Positions 33,701 to 43,081 are shown, counted from the stretch's first letter. The stretch is 64,000 nucleotides of DNA from Stenotrophomonas maltophilia (GCF_006974125.1 NZ_CP037858.1:434001-498000), one strand, 5' to 3'. The notes: generated from the sequence alone by a model not told the origin. A program made the numbers and translations.

Positions 33701-34377
33701 GGCTGGACCTCTCGATGCGAAGGACGGGCCGGCGTACGCACGGGCGGCTTGCAGTCTTCGGCGGGAGCTTCGGCGCCGAAGCGCACCGCCTCCTCCTCCC
33801 ACAAGCGGTCCATGGCCTCGGCGGTATCGTCGCGGACTTCTTCGCTGGCACGCTGGCGCAGCGCATGCAGATCGGCCTTGCCGTCACCGGCTTCGACCAG
33901 AATCTCGAACAGCACCCGGTGCGGCAGCTTACGCTCGGCCGCACGTGCCGCCAGCATCCCGGCGATGTGGCCGATGTGGTGCAGCCACTCGCGGGCCTCG
34001 CTGCCGGGGCGATGGGCCAGGAACTCCAGCAGCAGCGGCAGGTAGTCCGGCAGCTCGCGTGCATCCAGCTCGAAGCCGTTGCGGCGGTAGGTTTCGACCA
34101 GATCGACCATGGCCTGGCCACGGTCGCGCGACTCGCCATGGATGTGCTCGAACAGCAGCAGGCTCATCGAGCGGCCGCGGTCGAAACTGGCCAGCCATGC
34201 GGCCTGTGCGTCCAGCGCGTCGGTGGCCAGCAGCTGCTGCACGAAACTGCGCAGCTGCTGGCGGCGGGCGGCGTTCAGCGCCGGGTCGTCACAGGCGGCG
34301 AGCAGTTCCTCGCCGTGCTCCCACAGTTCTTCGCGGGGGTAGTCCAGCAACACCCCGACCAGCTTGAGCACGCTCAT
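33697..34377 (-). CDS. narJ: Nitrate reductase assembly chaperone NarJ
   Basis: 226 residues from ATG 34377 (a GTG three bases earlier is also in frame). All-helical TorD/NarJ family: LKLVGVLLDYPREELWEHGE at the start and SMSLLLFEHIHGESRDRGQA in the middle are family hallmarks. It binds apo-NarG until molybdenum cofactor is inserted. Start overlaps the narH stop. Confidence 0.95.
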   Translation of the reverse strand: MSVLKLVGVLLDYPREELWEHGEELLAACDDPALNAARRQQLRSFVQQLLATDALDAQAAWLASFDRGRSMSLLLFEHIHGESRDRGQAMVDLVETYRRNGFELDARELPDYLPLLLEFLAHRPGSEAREWLHHIGHIAGMLAARAAERKLPHRVLFEILVEAGDGKADLHALRQRASEEVRDDTAEAMDRLWEEEAVRFGAEAPAEDCKPPVRTPARPSHREVQP

Positions 34378-35921
34378 CACACCACCTCCTTGCGGCGGTG
34401 GTTCGGACCCTTGTCCACCACGAAAGTGGTGGTCTTGCGCTGGCCGAACAGGTCGGCCGGGCTGTCACCATTGCAGCCGTTGCCGAAGGTGAAGCCGCAG
34501 CCGCCGCGCTCGCCGAAGGCATCGTTGGCGTACTCGCGGTGGCCGGTCGGAATCACGAAACGGTCCTCGTAGTTGGCGATGGCCAGGTAGCGGTACATCT
34601 CTTCCACCTGGGCGATGCTCAGCCCGGTCTGTTCCAGCACCGCGGTGTCTTCCACGCCGTCCACGTTCTTGGCCCGGCGCCAGGCACGCATGGCCATCAG
34701 CCGCTCCAGCGCGCGCACCACCGGCGCCTCGTCACCGGCCGTCAGCAGGTTGGCCAGATAGCGCATCGGAATGCGCAGCGAAGCGACGTCCGGCAGCTCG
34801 CCGCTCATGCCCACGCGGCCACGCTCGGCAGCGGACTGGATCGGCGACAGCGGCGGCACGTACCAGACCATCGGCAGCGTGCGGTATTCCGGGTGCAGCG
34901 GCAGCGCCAGCTTCCAGTCGATCGCCAGCTTGTACACCGGCGACTGCTTGGCCGACTCCAGCCAGCTGTCCGGGATCCCCTCCTTGCGCGCGGCGGCGAT
35001 CACCGCCGGGTCGTTCGGGTCCAGGAAGATGTCCAGGTGGGCCTGGTACAGGTCCTTCTCGGCGGCCACCGAAGCGGCCTCGGCGATGCGGTCGGCGTCG
35101 TACAGCATCACCCCCAGGTAGCGGATGCGGCCCACGCAGGTTTCCGAGCACACGGTCGGCTCACCCATCTCGATGCGCGGGTAGCAGAAGATGCACTTCT
35201 CCGACTTGCCGCTCTTCCAGTTGTAGTAGATCTTCTTGTACGGGCAGGCCGAAACGCACATGCGCCAGCCGCGGCACTTGTCCTGGTCGATCAGCACGAT
35301 GCCGTCTTCCTCGCGCTTGTAGATCGCGCCCGAGGGGCACGCCGACACGCACGCCGGATTCAGGCAGTGCTCGCACAGGCGCGGCAGGTACATCATGAAA
35401 GTCTTCTCGAAGGCGCCGTAGATCTCCTTCTGCACCTGGTCGAAGTTGTAGTCGCGCGAGCGCTTGCTGAACTCCGAACCGAGGATTTCCTCCCAGTTCG
35501 GGCCCCACTCGATCTTCTGCATGCGCTCGCCACTGATCAGCGAACGCGGCCGCGCGGTGGGCTGGTGCTGGCTGTCCTTGGCGGTGTGCAGGTTCTGGTA
35601 GTCGAAATCGAATGGCTCGTAGTAGTCGTCGATCTGCGGCAGATCCGGGTTGGCGAAGATCTTGGCCAGCATGCGCCAGCGGCCACCGGCACGCGGCACC
35701 AGCTTGCCGGCGCGGGTACGCACCCAGCCGCCGTTCCACTTGTCCTGGTTCTCCCATTCCTTCGGGTAGCCGATGCCCGGCTTGGTTTCCACGTTGTTGA
35801 ACCAGGCGTACTCGACGCCCTCGCGCGAAGTCCAGACGTTCTTGCAGGTGATCGAGCAGGTATGGCAGCCGATGCACTTGTCCAGGTTCAGCACCATCGC
35901 GATCTGTGCGCGGACCTTCAT
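34377..35921 (-). CDS. narH: Respiratory nitrate reductase beta subunit NarH
   Basis: 514 residues. Iron-sulfur ligand groups: CIGCHTCSITCKNVW near the N-terminus, CEHCLNPACVSACPSG, and CRGWRMCVSACP, in which Trp replaces a cysteine as expected for the [3Fe-4S] cluster, then CIFCYPR and CSETC. Four clusters carry electrons from NarI to NarG. The start shares bases with the narG stop. Confidence 0.97.
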   Translation of the reverse strand: MKVRAQIAMVLNLDKCIGCHTCSITCKNVWTSREGVEYAWFNNVETKPGIGYPKEWENQDKWNGGWVRTRAGKLVPRAGGRWRMLAKIFANPDLPQIDDYYEPFDFDYQNLHTAKDSQHQPTARPRSLISGERMQKIEWGPNWEEILGSEFSKRSRDYNFDQVQKEIYGAFEKTFMMYLPRLCEHCLNPACVSACPSGAIYKREEDGIVLIDQDKCRGWRMCVSACPYKKIYYNWKSGKSEKCIFCYPRIEMGEPTVCSETCVGRIRYLGVMLYDADRIAEAASVAAEKDLYQAHLDIFLDPNDPAVIAAARKEGIPDSWLESAKQSPVYKLAIDWKLALPLHPEYRTLPMVWYVPPLSPIQSAAERGRVGMSGELPDVASLRIPMRYLANLLTAGDEAPVVRALERLMAMRAWRRAKNVDGVEDTAVLEQTGLSIAQVEEMYRYLAIANYEDRFVIPTGHREYANDAFGERGGCGFTFGNGCNGDSPADLFGQRKTTTFVVDKGPNHRRKEVV

Positions 35922-38900
35922 CACACCACCTCCTTGGCGGCGGCCGGCACGGCCTCGCCATCTAGCCAATCCACCTTGTCCATCTTGCGCACGATCACGA
36001 ATTCATCGCGGTTGGTGCCGCAGGTGCCGTAGTAGTTGAAGCCATAGGCCAGCTGCGCGTAGCCGCCGATCATGTGTGTGGGTTTGAGCACGATGCGGGT
36101 CACCGAGTTGTGGATGCCGCCGCGGGTGCCGGAGATCTCCGAGCCCGGCACGTTGATGATGCGTTCCTGGGCGTGGTACATCATCGCCATGCCCGGCATC
36201 ACGCGCTGGCTGACCACCGCACGGGCGGCGATCGCACCGTTGACGTTGAACAGCTCGATCCAGTCGTTGTCGACGATGCCGGCGCTGCGCGCGTCGTCCT
36301 CGCTGATCCACACGATCGGGCCACCGCGCGACAGCGTCTGCATGATCAGGTTGTCGCTGTAGGTGCTGTGGATGCCCCACTTCTGGTGCGGGGTGATCCA
36401 GTTCAGCACGATCTCCTTGTTGCCGTTCGGGCGCTGGTTCAGCAGCGGCTCCACCGTGCGCGTGTTGACCGGCGGCCGGTAGCTCATGAACGCCTCGCCG
36501 AAATCGATCATCCACTCATGGTCCTGGTAGAACTGCTGGCGACCGGTCACCGTGCGCCACGGAATCAGCTCGTGCACATTGGTATAGCCAGCGTTGTAGC
36601 TGACGTTGTCGTCTTCCAGGCCCGACCAGATCGGCGAGGAAATGATCTTGCGCGGCTGTGCCTGGATGTCACGGAAGCGGATCGCCTCGTGCTCCTTGCC
36701 CACGGCCAGGTGGGTGTGCTCGCGGCCGGTGAAGGTGCCCAGCGATTCCCAGGCCTTCACCGCCACGTGGCCGTTGGTTTCCGGCGCCAGGTGCAGGATC
36801 ACTTCGGCTGCGTCGATCGCGGTCGAGATGGCCGGGCGGCCTTGGCTTACGCCTTCTTCGTGCACGGTGTGGTTCAACTTGCCGAGGAACTCGACCTCGT
36901 GCTTCGTGTCCCAGCTCATTCCCTTGCCGCCGTTACCCTGCTTGTCCAGCAGTGGGCCGAGCGAGGTGAACTTGCGATACAGGTTCGGGTAGTCACGCTC
37001 CACCACCGTCATCGACGGCATGGTCTGGCCCGGAATGGCCTCGCACTCACCCTTCTTCCAGTCGGCCACGCCGAACGGCATGCCCAGTTCGTTGGGGGTG
37101 TCGTGCAGGGTCGGCACCAGCACCAGATCCTTCTCCACACCCAGCACGCCCGGCGCCATCTCGCTCACGGTGCGGGCCACCTCCTTGAAGATGTCCCAGT
37201 CGCTGCGCGATTCCCACGCGGGGTCCACCGCCTTCGACAGCGGGTGGATGAACGGGTGCATGTCCGAGGTGTTGAGGTCGTCCTTCTCGTACCAGGTGGC
37301 GGTCGGCAGCACGATGTCCGAGTACAGCGCGGTGGTGCACATGCGGAAGTCGAGCGTGACCAGCAGGTCCAGCTTGCCTTCCGGCGCCTCGTCGCGCCAC
37401 TTCACCTCCTGCGGCTTCACTGCGCCCATTTCGCCCAGGTCCTTGCCCTGCAGGCCGTGGCGCGTACCCAGCAGGTGCCGCAGCATGTATTCGTGGCCCT
37501 TGCCCGACGAACCGAGCAGGTTCGAGCGCCAGATGAACATCATGCGCGGGTGGTTCTGGCTGGCGTCCGGGTCGGCGAAGGCGAAGTCCAGCGAGCCGTC
37601 CTTGAACTTGCCCAGCGCGTAGTCGGCCGGGGCTACGCCGGCCGCTTCGGCCTCGCGTACCAGCTGCAGCGGGTTGCGGTCCAGCTGCGGGGTGCTCGGC
37701 AGCCAGCCCATGCGCACCGCGCGCAGGTTCAGGTCGGCCAGGCTGCCGCCGTACTTGCTGGCATCGGCAAGCGGCGACAGCAGCTCGTCCACCTGCAGCT
37801 TCTCGTAGCGCCACTGCCCGGTGTTGAAGTAGAAGAACGAGGTGCCGTTCATGTGGCGCGGCGGCTTGCTCCAGTCGAGGCCGAACGCCAACGGCTGCCA
37901 GCCGGTCTGCGGGCGCAGCTTTTCCTGGCCCACGTAATGCGCCCAGCCGCCACCGGTCTGGCCCACGCAACCGCACATGATCAGCATGTTGATCAGGCCG
38001 CGGTAGTTCATGTCGTTGTGGAACCAGTGGTTCATGCCCGCGCCGACGATGATCATTGATCGGCCGTGGGTCTTGTCGGCGGTACGGGCGAACTCGCGGG
38101 CGATCTCGATCACCTCGGCGCGCGACACGCCGGTGATGCGCTCCTGCCACGCCGGCGTGCCCGGCACCATGTCATCGAAGCTCGATGCCACGTTACCGCC
38201 GCCAAAGCCACGGTCAACGCCATACTGGGCCAGCAGCAGGTCGTAGACCGTGGCCACCAGCGTCTCGCCGCCATCGGCCGTGGCCAGCCGGCGCACCGGA
38301 ATGTTGCGGTCCAGTACTTCTTCGGCCGGCGCAGCGGTCCAGCCATCGCTTTCAATGCCGCCGAAGTACGGGAAGCTCACCGCCTCGATGCCGTCGTTGG
38401 TGTCGGACAAGCTCAGGCGCAGGCGTGTGTCGGCGCCATTGCTGGCCTTTTCTTCGATGTTCCAGCGGCCCTTCTCACCCCAGCGGAAACCGATCGAGCC
38501 GTTGGGCACCACGATCTGGCCACTGTTCTCGTCGTAGGCCAGGGTCTTCCAGTCCGGGTTGTTGGCTTCACCCAGCCCGCCCAGCTCACTGGCACGCAGG
38601 AAGCGGCCCGCCACCAGGCGGCCATCGTCGCGGCGCTCCAGACGCACCAGCATCGGCATGTCCGAGTACTGGCGGCAGTAGTCCTGGAAATACTGCGAGG
38701 GCGAATCGACATGGAACTCGCGCAGGATCACATGGCCGAAGGCAAAGGCCAGCGCCGCGTCGGTGCCCTGCTTGGGGTGCAGCCAGTGGTCGGTCAGCTT
38801 GGCCAGCTCGGAATAGTCCGGGCAGATCGCCACCGTCTTGGTGCCGTTGTAGCGCGCCTCGGTGAAGAAGTGCGCATCGGGCGTACGCGTCTGCGGCACG

Positions 38901-39664
38901 TTCGAGCCCCAGGCGATGATGTAGCGACTGTTGTACCAGTCGGCCGATTCGGGCACGTCGGTCTGCTCGCCCCAGATCTGCGGCGAGGCCGGCGGCAGGT
39001 CGCAGTACCAGTCGTAGAAAGACAGGCAGGCGCCACCCAGCAGCGACAGGTATCGCGCACCGGCAGCGTAGGACACCATCGACATCGCCGGAATCGGCGA
39101 GAACCCGACCACGCGGTCCGGGCCGTACTGCTTCACCGTATACAGGTTGGAGGCGGCGATGATCTCGTTGGCCTCTTCCCATTGCAGGCGCACGAAGCCG
39201 CCCATGCCGCGGCGGGTCTTGTACGAGCGTGCCTTCTCCTTGTCCTCCACGATGCTTGCCCAGGCATCAACCGGGGCCTTGCTCTTGCGTGCTTCGCGCC
39301 ACAGGCGCAGCAGCGTGCCGCGGATCAGCGGGTACTTCAGCCGGTTGGCGCTGTACAGGTACCAGGAATAGCTGGCGCCACGCGGGCAGCCACGCGGTTC
39401 ATGGTTGGGCAGGTCCGGGCGCGTGCGCGGGTAGTCGGTCTGCTGGGTTTCCCAGGTGACCAGGCCGTTCTTGACGTAGATCTTCCAGCTGCAGGAGCCG
39501 GTGCAGTTCACGCCATGGGTGGACCGCACGATCTTGTCGTACTGCCAGCGGGCGCGGTAACTGTTTTCCCAGTCGCGGCCCTCGCTCTTGGCAAAACCAT
39601 GGCCATCGGCAAAGGTCTGGGGGTCACGCTTGAAGAACTGCAAGCGATCGAGGAAATAACTCAT
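35921..39664 (-). CDS. narG: Respiratory nitrate reductase alpha subunit NarG
   Basis: 1247 residues, the full usual length. STHGVNCTGSCSWKIYVKNG holds the His and first cysteines of the FS0 cluster; HEPRGCPRGASYSW, PIPAMSMVSYAAGARYLSLL and GSNVPQTRTPDAHFF are nearly identical to E. coli NarG. It binds bis-MGD molybdenum cofactor and reduces nitrate on the cytoplasmic side. First gene of the narGHJI set, 72 bases after narK. Confidence 0.98.
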   Translation of the reverse strand: MSYFLDRLQFFKRDPQTFADGHGFAKSEGRDWENSYRARWQYDKIVRSTHGVNCTGSCSWKIYVKNGLVTWETQQTDYPRTRPDLPNHEPRGCPRGASYSWYLYSANRLKYPLIRGTLLRLWREARKSKAPVDAWASIVEDKEKARSYKTRRGMGGFVRLQWEEANEIIAASNLYTVKQYGPDRVVGFSPIPAMSMVSYAAGARYLSLLGGACLSFYDWYCDLPPASPQIWGEQTDVPESADWYNSRYIIAWGSNVPQTRTPDAHFFTEARYNGTKTVAICPDYSELAKLTDHWLHPKQGTDAALAFAFGHVILREFHVDSPSQYFQDYCRQYSDMPMLVRLERRDDGRLVAGRFLRASELGGLGEANNPDWKTLAYDENSGQIVVPNGSIGFRWGEKGRWNIEEKASNGADTRLRLSLSDTNDGIEAVSFPYFGGIESDGWTAAPAEEVLDRNIPVRRLATADGGETLVATVYDLLLAQYGVDRGFGGGNVASSFDDMVPGTPAWQERITGVSRAEVIEIAREFARTADKTHGRSMIIVGAGMNHWFHNDMNYRGLINMLIMCGCVGQTGGGWAHYVGQEKLRPQTGWQPLAFGLDWSKPPRHMNGTSFFYFNTGQWRYEKLQVDELLSPLADASKYGGSLADLNLRAVRMGWLPSTPQLDRNPLQLVREAEAAGVAPADYALGKFKDGSLDFAFADPDASQNHPRMMFIWRSNLLGSSGKGHEYMLRHLLGTRHGLQGKDLGEMGAVKPQEVKWRDEAPEGKLDLLVTLDFRMCTTALYSDIVLPTATWYEKDDLNTSDMHPFIHPLSKAVDPAWESRSDWDIFKEVARTVSEMAPGVLGVEKDLVLVPTLHDTPNELGMPFGVADWKKGECEAIPGQTMPSMTVVERDYPNLYRKFTSLGPLLDKQGNGGKGMSWDTKHEVEFLGKLNHTVHEEGVSQGRPAISTAIDAAEVILHLAPETNGHVAVKAWESLGTFTGREHTHLAVGKEHEAIRFRDIQAQPRKIISSPIWSGLEDDNVSYNAGYTNVHELIPWRTVTGRQQFYQDHEWMIDFGEAFMSYRPPVNTRTVEPLLNQRPNGNKEIVLNWITPHQKWGIHSTYSDNLIMQTLSRGGPIVWISEDDARSAGIVDNDWIELFNVNGAIAARAVVSQRVMPGMAMMYHAQERIINVPGSEISGTRGGIHNSVTRIVLKPTHMIGGYAQLAYGFNYYGTCGTNRDEFVIVRKMDKVDWLDGEAVPAAAKEVV

Positions 39665-39736
39665 CGGGGGTCTCCCTTTGCGGACATCGGCATCGTGGCT
39701 GTGTGTGTCATCTGGCTGCGGTGCGTTCTCATGTCG

Positions 39737-41155
39737 TCAGCAGGGTGTCTCGGCACCGCGCCGGTAGTACCACCACCAGGTCACGGCCAGGCAGGTGACA
39801 TAGAAAACAACGAATCCGTACAGCGCCATGTCGGGGCTGCCGGTCAACGTAATGGACGAGCCGTAGCTCTTGGGAATGAAGAAACCGCCGTAGGCACCGA
39901 TCGCACCGGAGAAACCGACCACTGCGGCCGACTCGATGCTGGCCTGGTGTGCGGCCGTGGCCTTGCCCTCGGCGTTGTCGTTGGCCGACCAGCGCTCATG
40001 CAGGGTGCGGAAGATCACCGGGATCATGCGGAAGGTGGTGCCGTTGCCGATGCCACTGAGCACGAACAGCGCCATGAAGCTGAGCAGGAAGCCGTAGAAG
40101 TTGCCACCCTGGCCATCGCTGGGCAGGAAGTGCAGCACGCCGAACACTGCCGCGATCATCAGCGCGAACACCCAGAAGGTCAGGCGTGCGCCACCCCAGC
40201 GATCGGCCATGCTGCCACCCACCGAACGCATCAGTGCGCCCAGCAGTGGGCCGATGAAGGCGTAGGCCAGCGGGTTCACGTCCGGGAACTGGCTCTTCAC
40301 CAGCATCGGGAAGCCGGCCGAGAAACCGATGTAGGAACCGAAGGTGCCGATGTACAACCAGCACATCAGCCAGTTGTGCTTGCGGCGGAAGATCACCGCC
40401 TGCTCGGAGAACGAGGAGCGGGCGCTGGTCAGGTCGTTCATGCCGAACCAGGCCGCGATGGCGCACAGCGCGATGGCCGGCACCCAGATGAAGCCGGCGT
40501 TCTGCAGGAACAGCGGCGCCCCACCCTCCACCGCGGGCTGCGGTGCACCACCCAGCGCACCGAACACGCCCACGGTGATGACCAGCGGAATCACCGCCTG
40601 CGCCACCGACACGCCCACATTGCCCAGGCCGGCGTTCAGGCCCAGCGCCAGGCCCTGCTTCTGCTTGGGGTAGAAGAAGGAGATGTTGGACATCGACGAC
40701 GAGAAGTTCGCGCCACCGAAACCACACAGGATCGAGATGGCCACGAACACCCAGTACGGCGTGGCCGGGTTCTGCACCGCAAAGCCGAGCCAGAGCGTCG
40801 GCGCCAGCAGCGACGCGGTGGACAGCGCGGTCCAGCGGCGGCCGCCGAAGATCGGAATCACGAACGAATAGAAGATGCGCAGGGTCGCGCCGGACAGGCT
40901 GGGCAGCGCCACCAGCCAGAACAGCTGGTCGGTACTGAAGTTGAAGCCGATCTTCGGCAGGCTGATCGACACCGCCGAGAACAGTACCCAGACCGAGAAG
41001 GCCAGCAGCAGCGAGGGGATCGAGATGACCAGGTTGCGGGTGGCGACCCGCTTGCCGGTGCGCTCCCAATAGCCGGGGTCCTCCGGCGTCCAGTCGCTGA
41101 TGACGCGACCCGGACTGGCAGTGCTGCGGACAACAGGATCGCTACCGACGGTCAT
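39737..41155 (-). CDS. narK: Nitrate/nitrite transporter NarK (NarK2-like), first gene of the nar operon
   Basis: 472 residues from ATG 41155. A 35-residue hydrophilic lead is followed by twelve membrane segments; NFSSSMSNISFFYPKQKQGL then ALGLNAGLGNVGVSVAQAV is the nitrate-signature pair. It differs clearly from the narK at 30735 and is probably the nitrate/nitrite exchanger. FNR-type boxes lie at 41252 and 41291. Confidence 0.94.
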   Translation of the reverse strand: MTVGSDPVVRSTASPGRVISDWTPEDPGYWERTGKRVATRNLVISIPSLLLAFSVWVLFSAVSISLPKIGFNFSTDQLFWLVALPSLSGATLRIFYSFVIPIFGGRRWTALSTASLLAPTLWLGFAVQNPATPYWVFVAISILCGFGGANFSSSMSNISFFYPKQKQGLALGLNAGLGNVGVSVAQAVIPLVITVGVFGALGGAPQPAVEGGAPLFLQNAGFIWVPAIALCAIAAWFGMNDLTSARSSFSEQAVIFRRKHNWLMCWLYIGTFGSYIGFSAGFPMLVKSQFPDVNPLAYAFIGPLLGALMRSVGGSMADRWGGARLTFWVFALMIAAVFGVLHFLPSDGQGGNFYGFLLSFMALFVLSGIGNGTTFRMIPVIFRTLHERWSANDNAEGKATAAHQASIESAAVVGFSGAIGAYGGFFIPKSYGSSITLTGSPDMALYGFVVFYVTCLAVTWWWYYRRGAETPC

Positions 41156-41251
41156 ACATGGCTCCAAGGCTGTGGAATGACGTGGGTACTGCGTTTCAAG
41201 TTGTAACCCGTCGTCATGCAGCCATTAGGCCGTGCAGCACGGACGACGGGG

Positions 41252-41265
41252 TTGATCTGGATCAA
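41252..41265. promoter_or_regulatory. Perfect FNR/ANR box upstream of narK-narGHJI
   Basis: TTGAT-CTGG-ATCAA matches the consensus at all ten positions. Its centre is about 103 bases before the narK ATG. This is probably the main anaerobic activation site of the nitrate reductase operon. Confidence 0.85.
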
Positions 41266-41290
41266 TCAGGGGCCGGTTTCCACCCTGCCC

Positions 41291-41304
41291 CTGACAAATG
41301 TCAA
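41291..41304. promoter_or_regulatory. Second FNR/DNR-like palindrome upstream of narK
   Basis: CTGAC-AAAT-GTCAA forms a symmetric TGACAAATGTCA core, 39 bases from the first box. It overlaps the stop codon of the gene ending at 41301. It may bind a related Crp/FNR-family protein; weaker match. Confidence 0.45.
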
Positions 41305-41666
41305 ACCGATGAAGCGGTGCTGCGGCGGGTCACCCCGCGCTGGCGCACGCTGTCGCGCACGTCCACATCGAACTGCAGCTGAAGCTGGCTGCCATCTTCC
41401 AGGGCAATGTCGAATGGCAGGCCATCCCGGCACGGCAGCCGCGCCGCCAAGGCCTCGACTGCCGGGCGCGGCAGTACCAGGCGGCAGAAGGTGCCGCCGT
41501 CCAGCAGCACGGGCTGTTCACCGCCATGCAGCGACACCGCCATGCCCCAGCCTTCGATACCGCCGAAGCGGGTCATGTTCTCGACCGATTCACCGGCCAG
41601 CAGGCGCGCCAGTTCGGCCTCGTCCAGGCGAAGCCGTACCGATTGGTCCTGCAACTGCACTTTCAT
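41301..41666 (-). CDS. Small conserved hypothetical protein next to mobA
   Basis: 121 residues from ATG 41666, overlapping the mobA stop (ATGA), so translation is coupled. It begins MKVQLQDQSVRLRLDEAELA and has TRFGGIEGWGMAVSL and LPFDIALEDGSQLQLQFDVD: a soluble beta-rich protein, possibly the family called DUF7009 (from memory). The position in a molybdenum-cofactor operon next to the nar promoter suggests a nitrate or cofactor role, but function is unknown. Confidence 0.75.
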   Translation of the reverse strand: MKVQLQDQSVRLRLDEAELARLLAGESVENMTRFGGIEGWGMAVSLHGGEQPVLLDGGTFCRLVLPRPAVEALAARLPCRDGLPFDIALEDGSQLQLQFDVDVRDSVRQRGVTRRSTASSV

Positions 41667-42205
41667 GACGCAACATCCTCCCATTGTTCGGGGGTATTGC
41701 AGTTGACCAGCCCGGCCTCGTCAACCGGCGCCAGCGCCACGGTGTTCACGCCAAGACGACGCTGCAGCGCCTGCAGCGAGCGCGGACCGTCCGGGTCATC
41801 CAGCATCGATCCAAGTACGTTGCGACAAGCATCGTCTATATCCACCAGCATGGGCAGGGGGTGGCCCGCAAAGATCGTGCATGGACCGCGATGGCCGTCA
41901 CGCAATTGCTGCAGCAATCGCGGCGGCAGCAGCGGCGTATCCACCGGCACCACCCAGGCCGGGCCATCGGGCATGCGCATCGCCACGCTGTAGAGCCCGC
42001 CCAGCGGCCCGCAACGTGCCACGCGGTCCGGTACGCCCCCGAACGCCGGGTAATTTCCGCTGACCCATACCTCGCCTGCGCCGGCCTGCATCAACAGGCC
42101 CCGCATGTGTTCCAGCAGCGTGCGGCCCTGCCACGGCAGCAGCGCCTTGTCGCGACCCATCCGGCTGGACAGGCCACCGGCAAGCACGATGCCGTTGATG
42201 CTCAT
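41663..42205 (-). CDS. mobA: Molybdenum cofactor guanylyltransferase MobA
   Basis: 180 residues. The nucleotidyl-transferase start GIVLAGGLSSRMGRDKALLP, with LLEHM, PLGGLYSVAMRM and VVPVDTPLLPPRL, is standard for MobA. It adds GMP to Mo-molybdopterin to make MGD, which NarG needs. It overlaps the small gene downstream. Confidence 0.95.
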   Translation of the reverse strand: MSINGIVLAGGLSSRMGRDKALLPWQGRTLLEHMRGLLMQAGAGEVWVSGNYPAFGGVPDRVARCGPLGGLYSVAMRMPDGPAWVVPVDTPLLPPRLLQQLRDGHRGPCTIFAGHPLPMLVDIDDACRNVLGSMLDDPDGPRSLQALQRRLGVNTVALAPVDEAGLVNCNTPEQWEDVAS

Positions 42206-42210
42206 CGCAG

Positions 42211-42285
42211 TAGAGCCACGCCATGCGTGGCTGCGCCGGCCGGATGCGCGGGAAAGGCCTCATCCACGCATGGCGTGGATCTACT
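42211..42285. repeat. Inverted pair of GTAG (SMAG-like) elements, GTAGAKCCACGC type
   Basis: GTAGAGCCACGCCATGCGTGGCT-type arm at 42211-42233 (hairpin AGCCACGC/GCGTGGCT) and inverted arm 42263-42285 (ATCCACGC/GCGTGGAT). Same subfamily as the pair at 3015-3094. Lies between moaE and mobA. Confidence 0.82.
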
Positions 42286-42289
42286 GAAC

Positions 42290-42313
42290 CCCGCCCCCCC
42301 CTGAAGGGCGGGG
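42290..42313 (-). terminator. Hairpin directly after moaE
   Basis: CCCCGCCC (42290-42297) pairs with GGGCGGGG (42306-42313) across an 8-base loop, immediately after the moaE stop. No T-run follows on the minus strand, so it may be a weak terminator or stability element. Confidence 0.5.
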
Positions 42314-42814
42314 TCAATGCTGGTGATCGTGCGCATGGTCATGGGCATGAGCGGGTTCGCTGTCCGCATGGCACAGGCTGCAACCCTCGCTCCACTCGCT
42401 GTCGCCGTCCTCGTAATGCTCCTGCTTCCAGATCGGGCACTGGTGTTTCACCACCTCGATCAACTGCCGGCACGCGCGGAACGCTTCGTCGCGGTGCGGG
42501 CTGCCGGCGGCCACCACCACCGCCACATCGCCGATGCCCAACCGGCCCTTGGCGTGGGCCACATACAGCTTCAGCTTCGGACCGAACGTCGCCTCGACCT
42601 CGGCGGCCAGGCGCTTGAACTCGTTCAGCACCAGCGGCTCGAACAGGTCGTAGGTGATCCCGGTCACCGGCCGGCCGATGTTGACGTCACGCACCTTGCC
42701 GATGAACACGTCGATGCCGCCGAAGCCCGGATCGGAGACCGCGGCGATGCCCTCGGCCGGATCGATCGCCGCCTGCGCGCGATCCACCACCTTTGCGATG
42801 ATCTTCTCGCTCAT
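42314..42814 (-). CDS. moaE: Molybdopterin synthase catalytic subunit MoaE with Cys/His-rich tail
   Basis: 166 residues. The core is typical (FIGKVRDVNIGRPVTGITYD, VAHAKGRLGIGDVAVVVAAG, SPHRDEAFRACRQLIEVVKH, and PIWKQEHYEDG with the active-site Lys). It makes molybdopterin from precursor Z with MoaD. The tail continues SEGCSLCHADSEPAHAHDHA, a CxxC plus alternating His run that a usual MoaE (about 150) lacks. The tail may bind metal ions. It starts 3 bases after the moaD stop. Confidence 0.95.
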   Translation of the reverse strand: MSEKIIAKVVDRAQAAIDPAEGIAAVSDPGFGGIDVFIGKVRDVNIGRPVTGITYDLFEPLVLNEFKRLAAEVEATFGPKLKLYVAHAKGRLGIGDVAVVVAAGSPHRDEAFRACRQLIEVVKHQCPIWKQEHYEDGDSEWSEGCSLCHADSEPAHAHDHAHDHQH

Positions 42815-42817
42815 CGC

Positions 42818-43081
42818 TCAGCCCCCGCTCACCGGCGGCAGGATCGCCACCCGGCCATCGTCGGGCAGCGCCTCGTGGTCGCGCAGCACGCGTTGCTGGT
42901 CGGCGAACGCCGAGTAGTCCAGCAGGCCGGCGCGGAAACCCGGCCAACGCAGCGGCAGCAGTTCGCGCAGCGCCTGGCGCAGATCGGCCACAGTGTCACC
43001 GGCCACATCCACGGCAATCTCACGGCTGGCATCCAGGTCGGAAAACGCACCGAACAACTGCAGATTCACTTGTTTCATCAT
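42818..43081 (-). CDS. moaD: Molybdopterin synthase sulfur carrier MoaD
   Basis: 87 residues, ubiquitin-like, ending in the diglycine of LPPVSGG that is thiocarboxylated. The start (MMKQVNLQLFGAFSDLDASR) overlaps the moeA stop. Partner of MoaE. Confidence 0.94.
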   Translation of the reverse strand: MMKQVNLQLFGAFSDLDASREIAVDVAGDTVADLRQALRELLPLRWPGFRAGLLDYSAFADQQRVLRDHEALPDDGRVAILPPVSGG

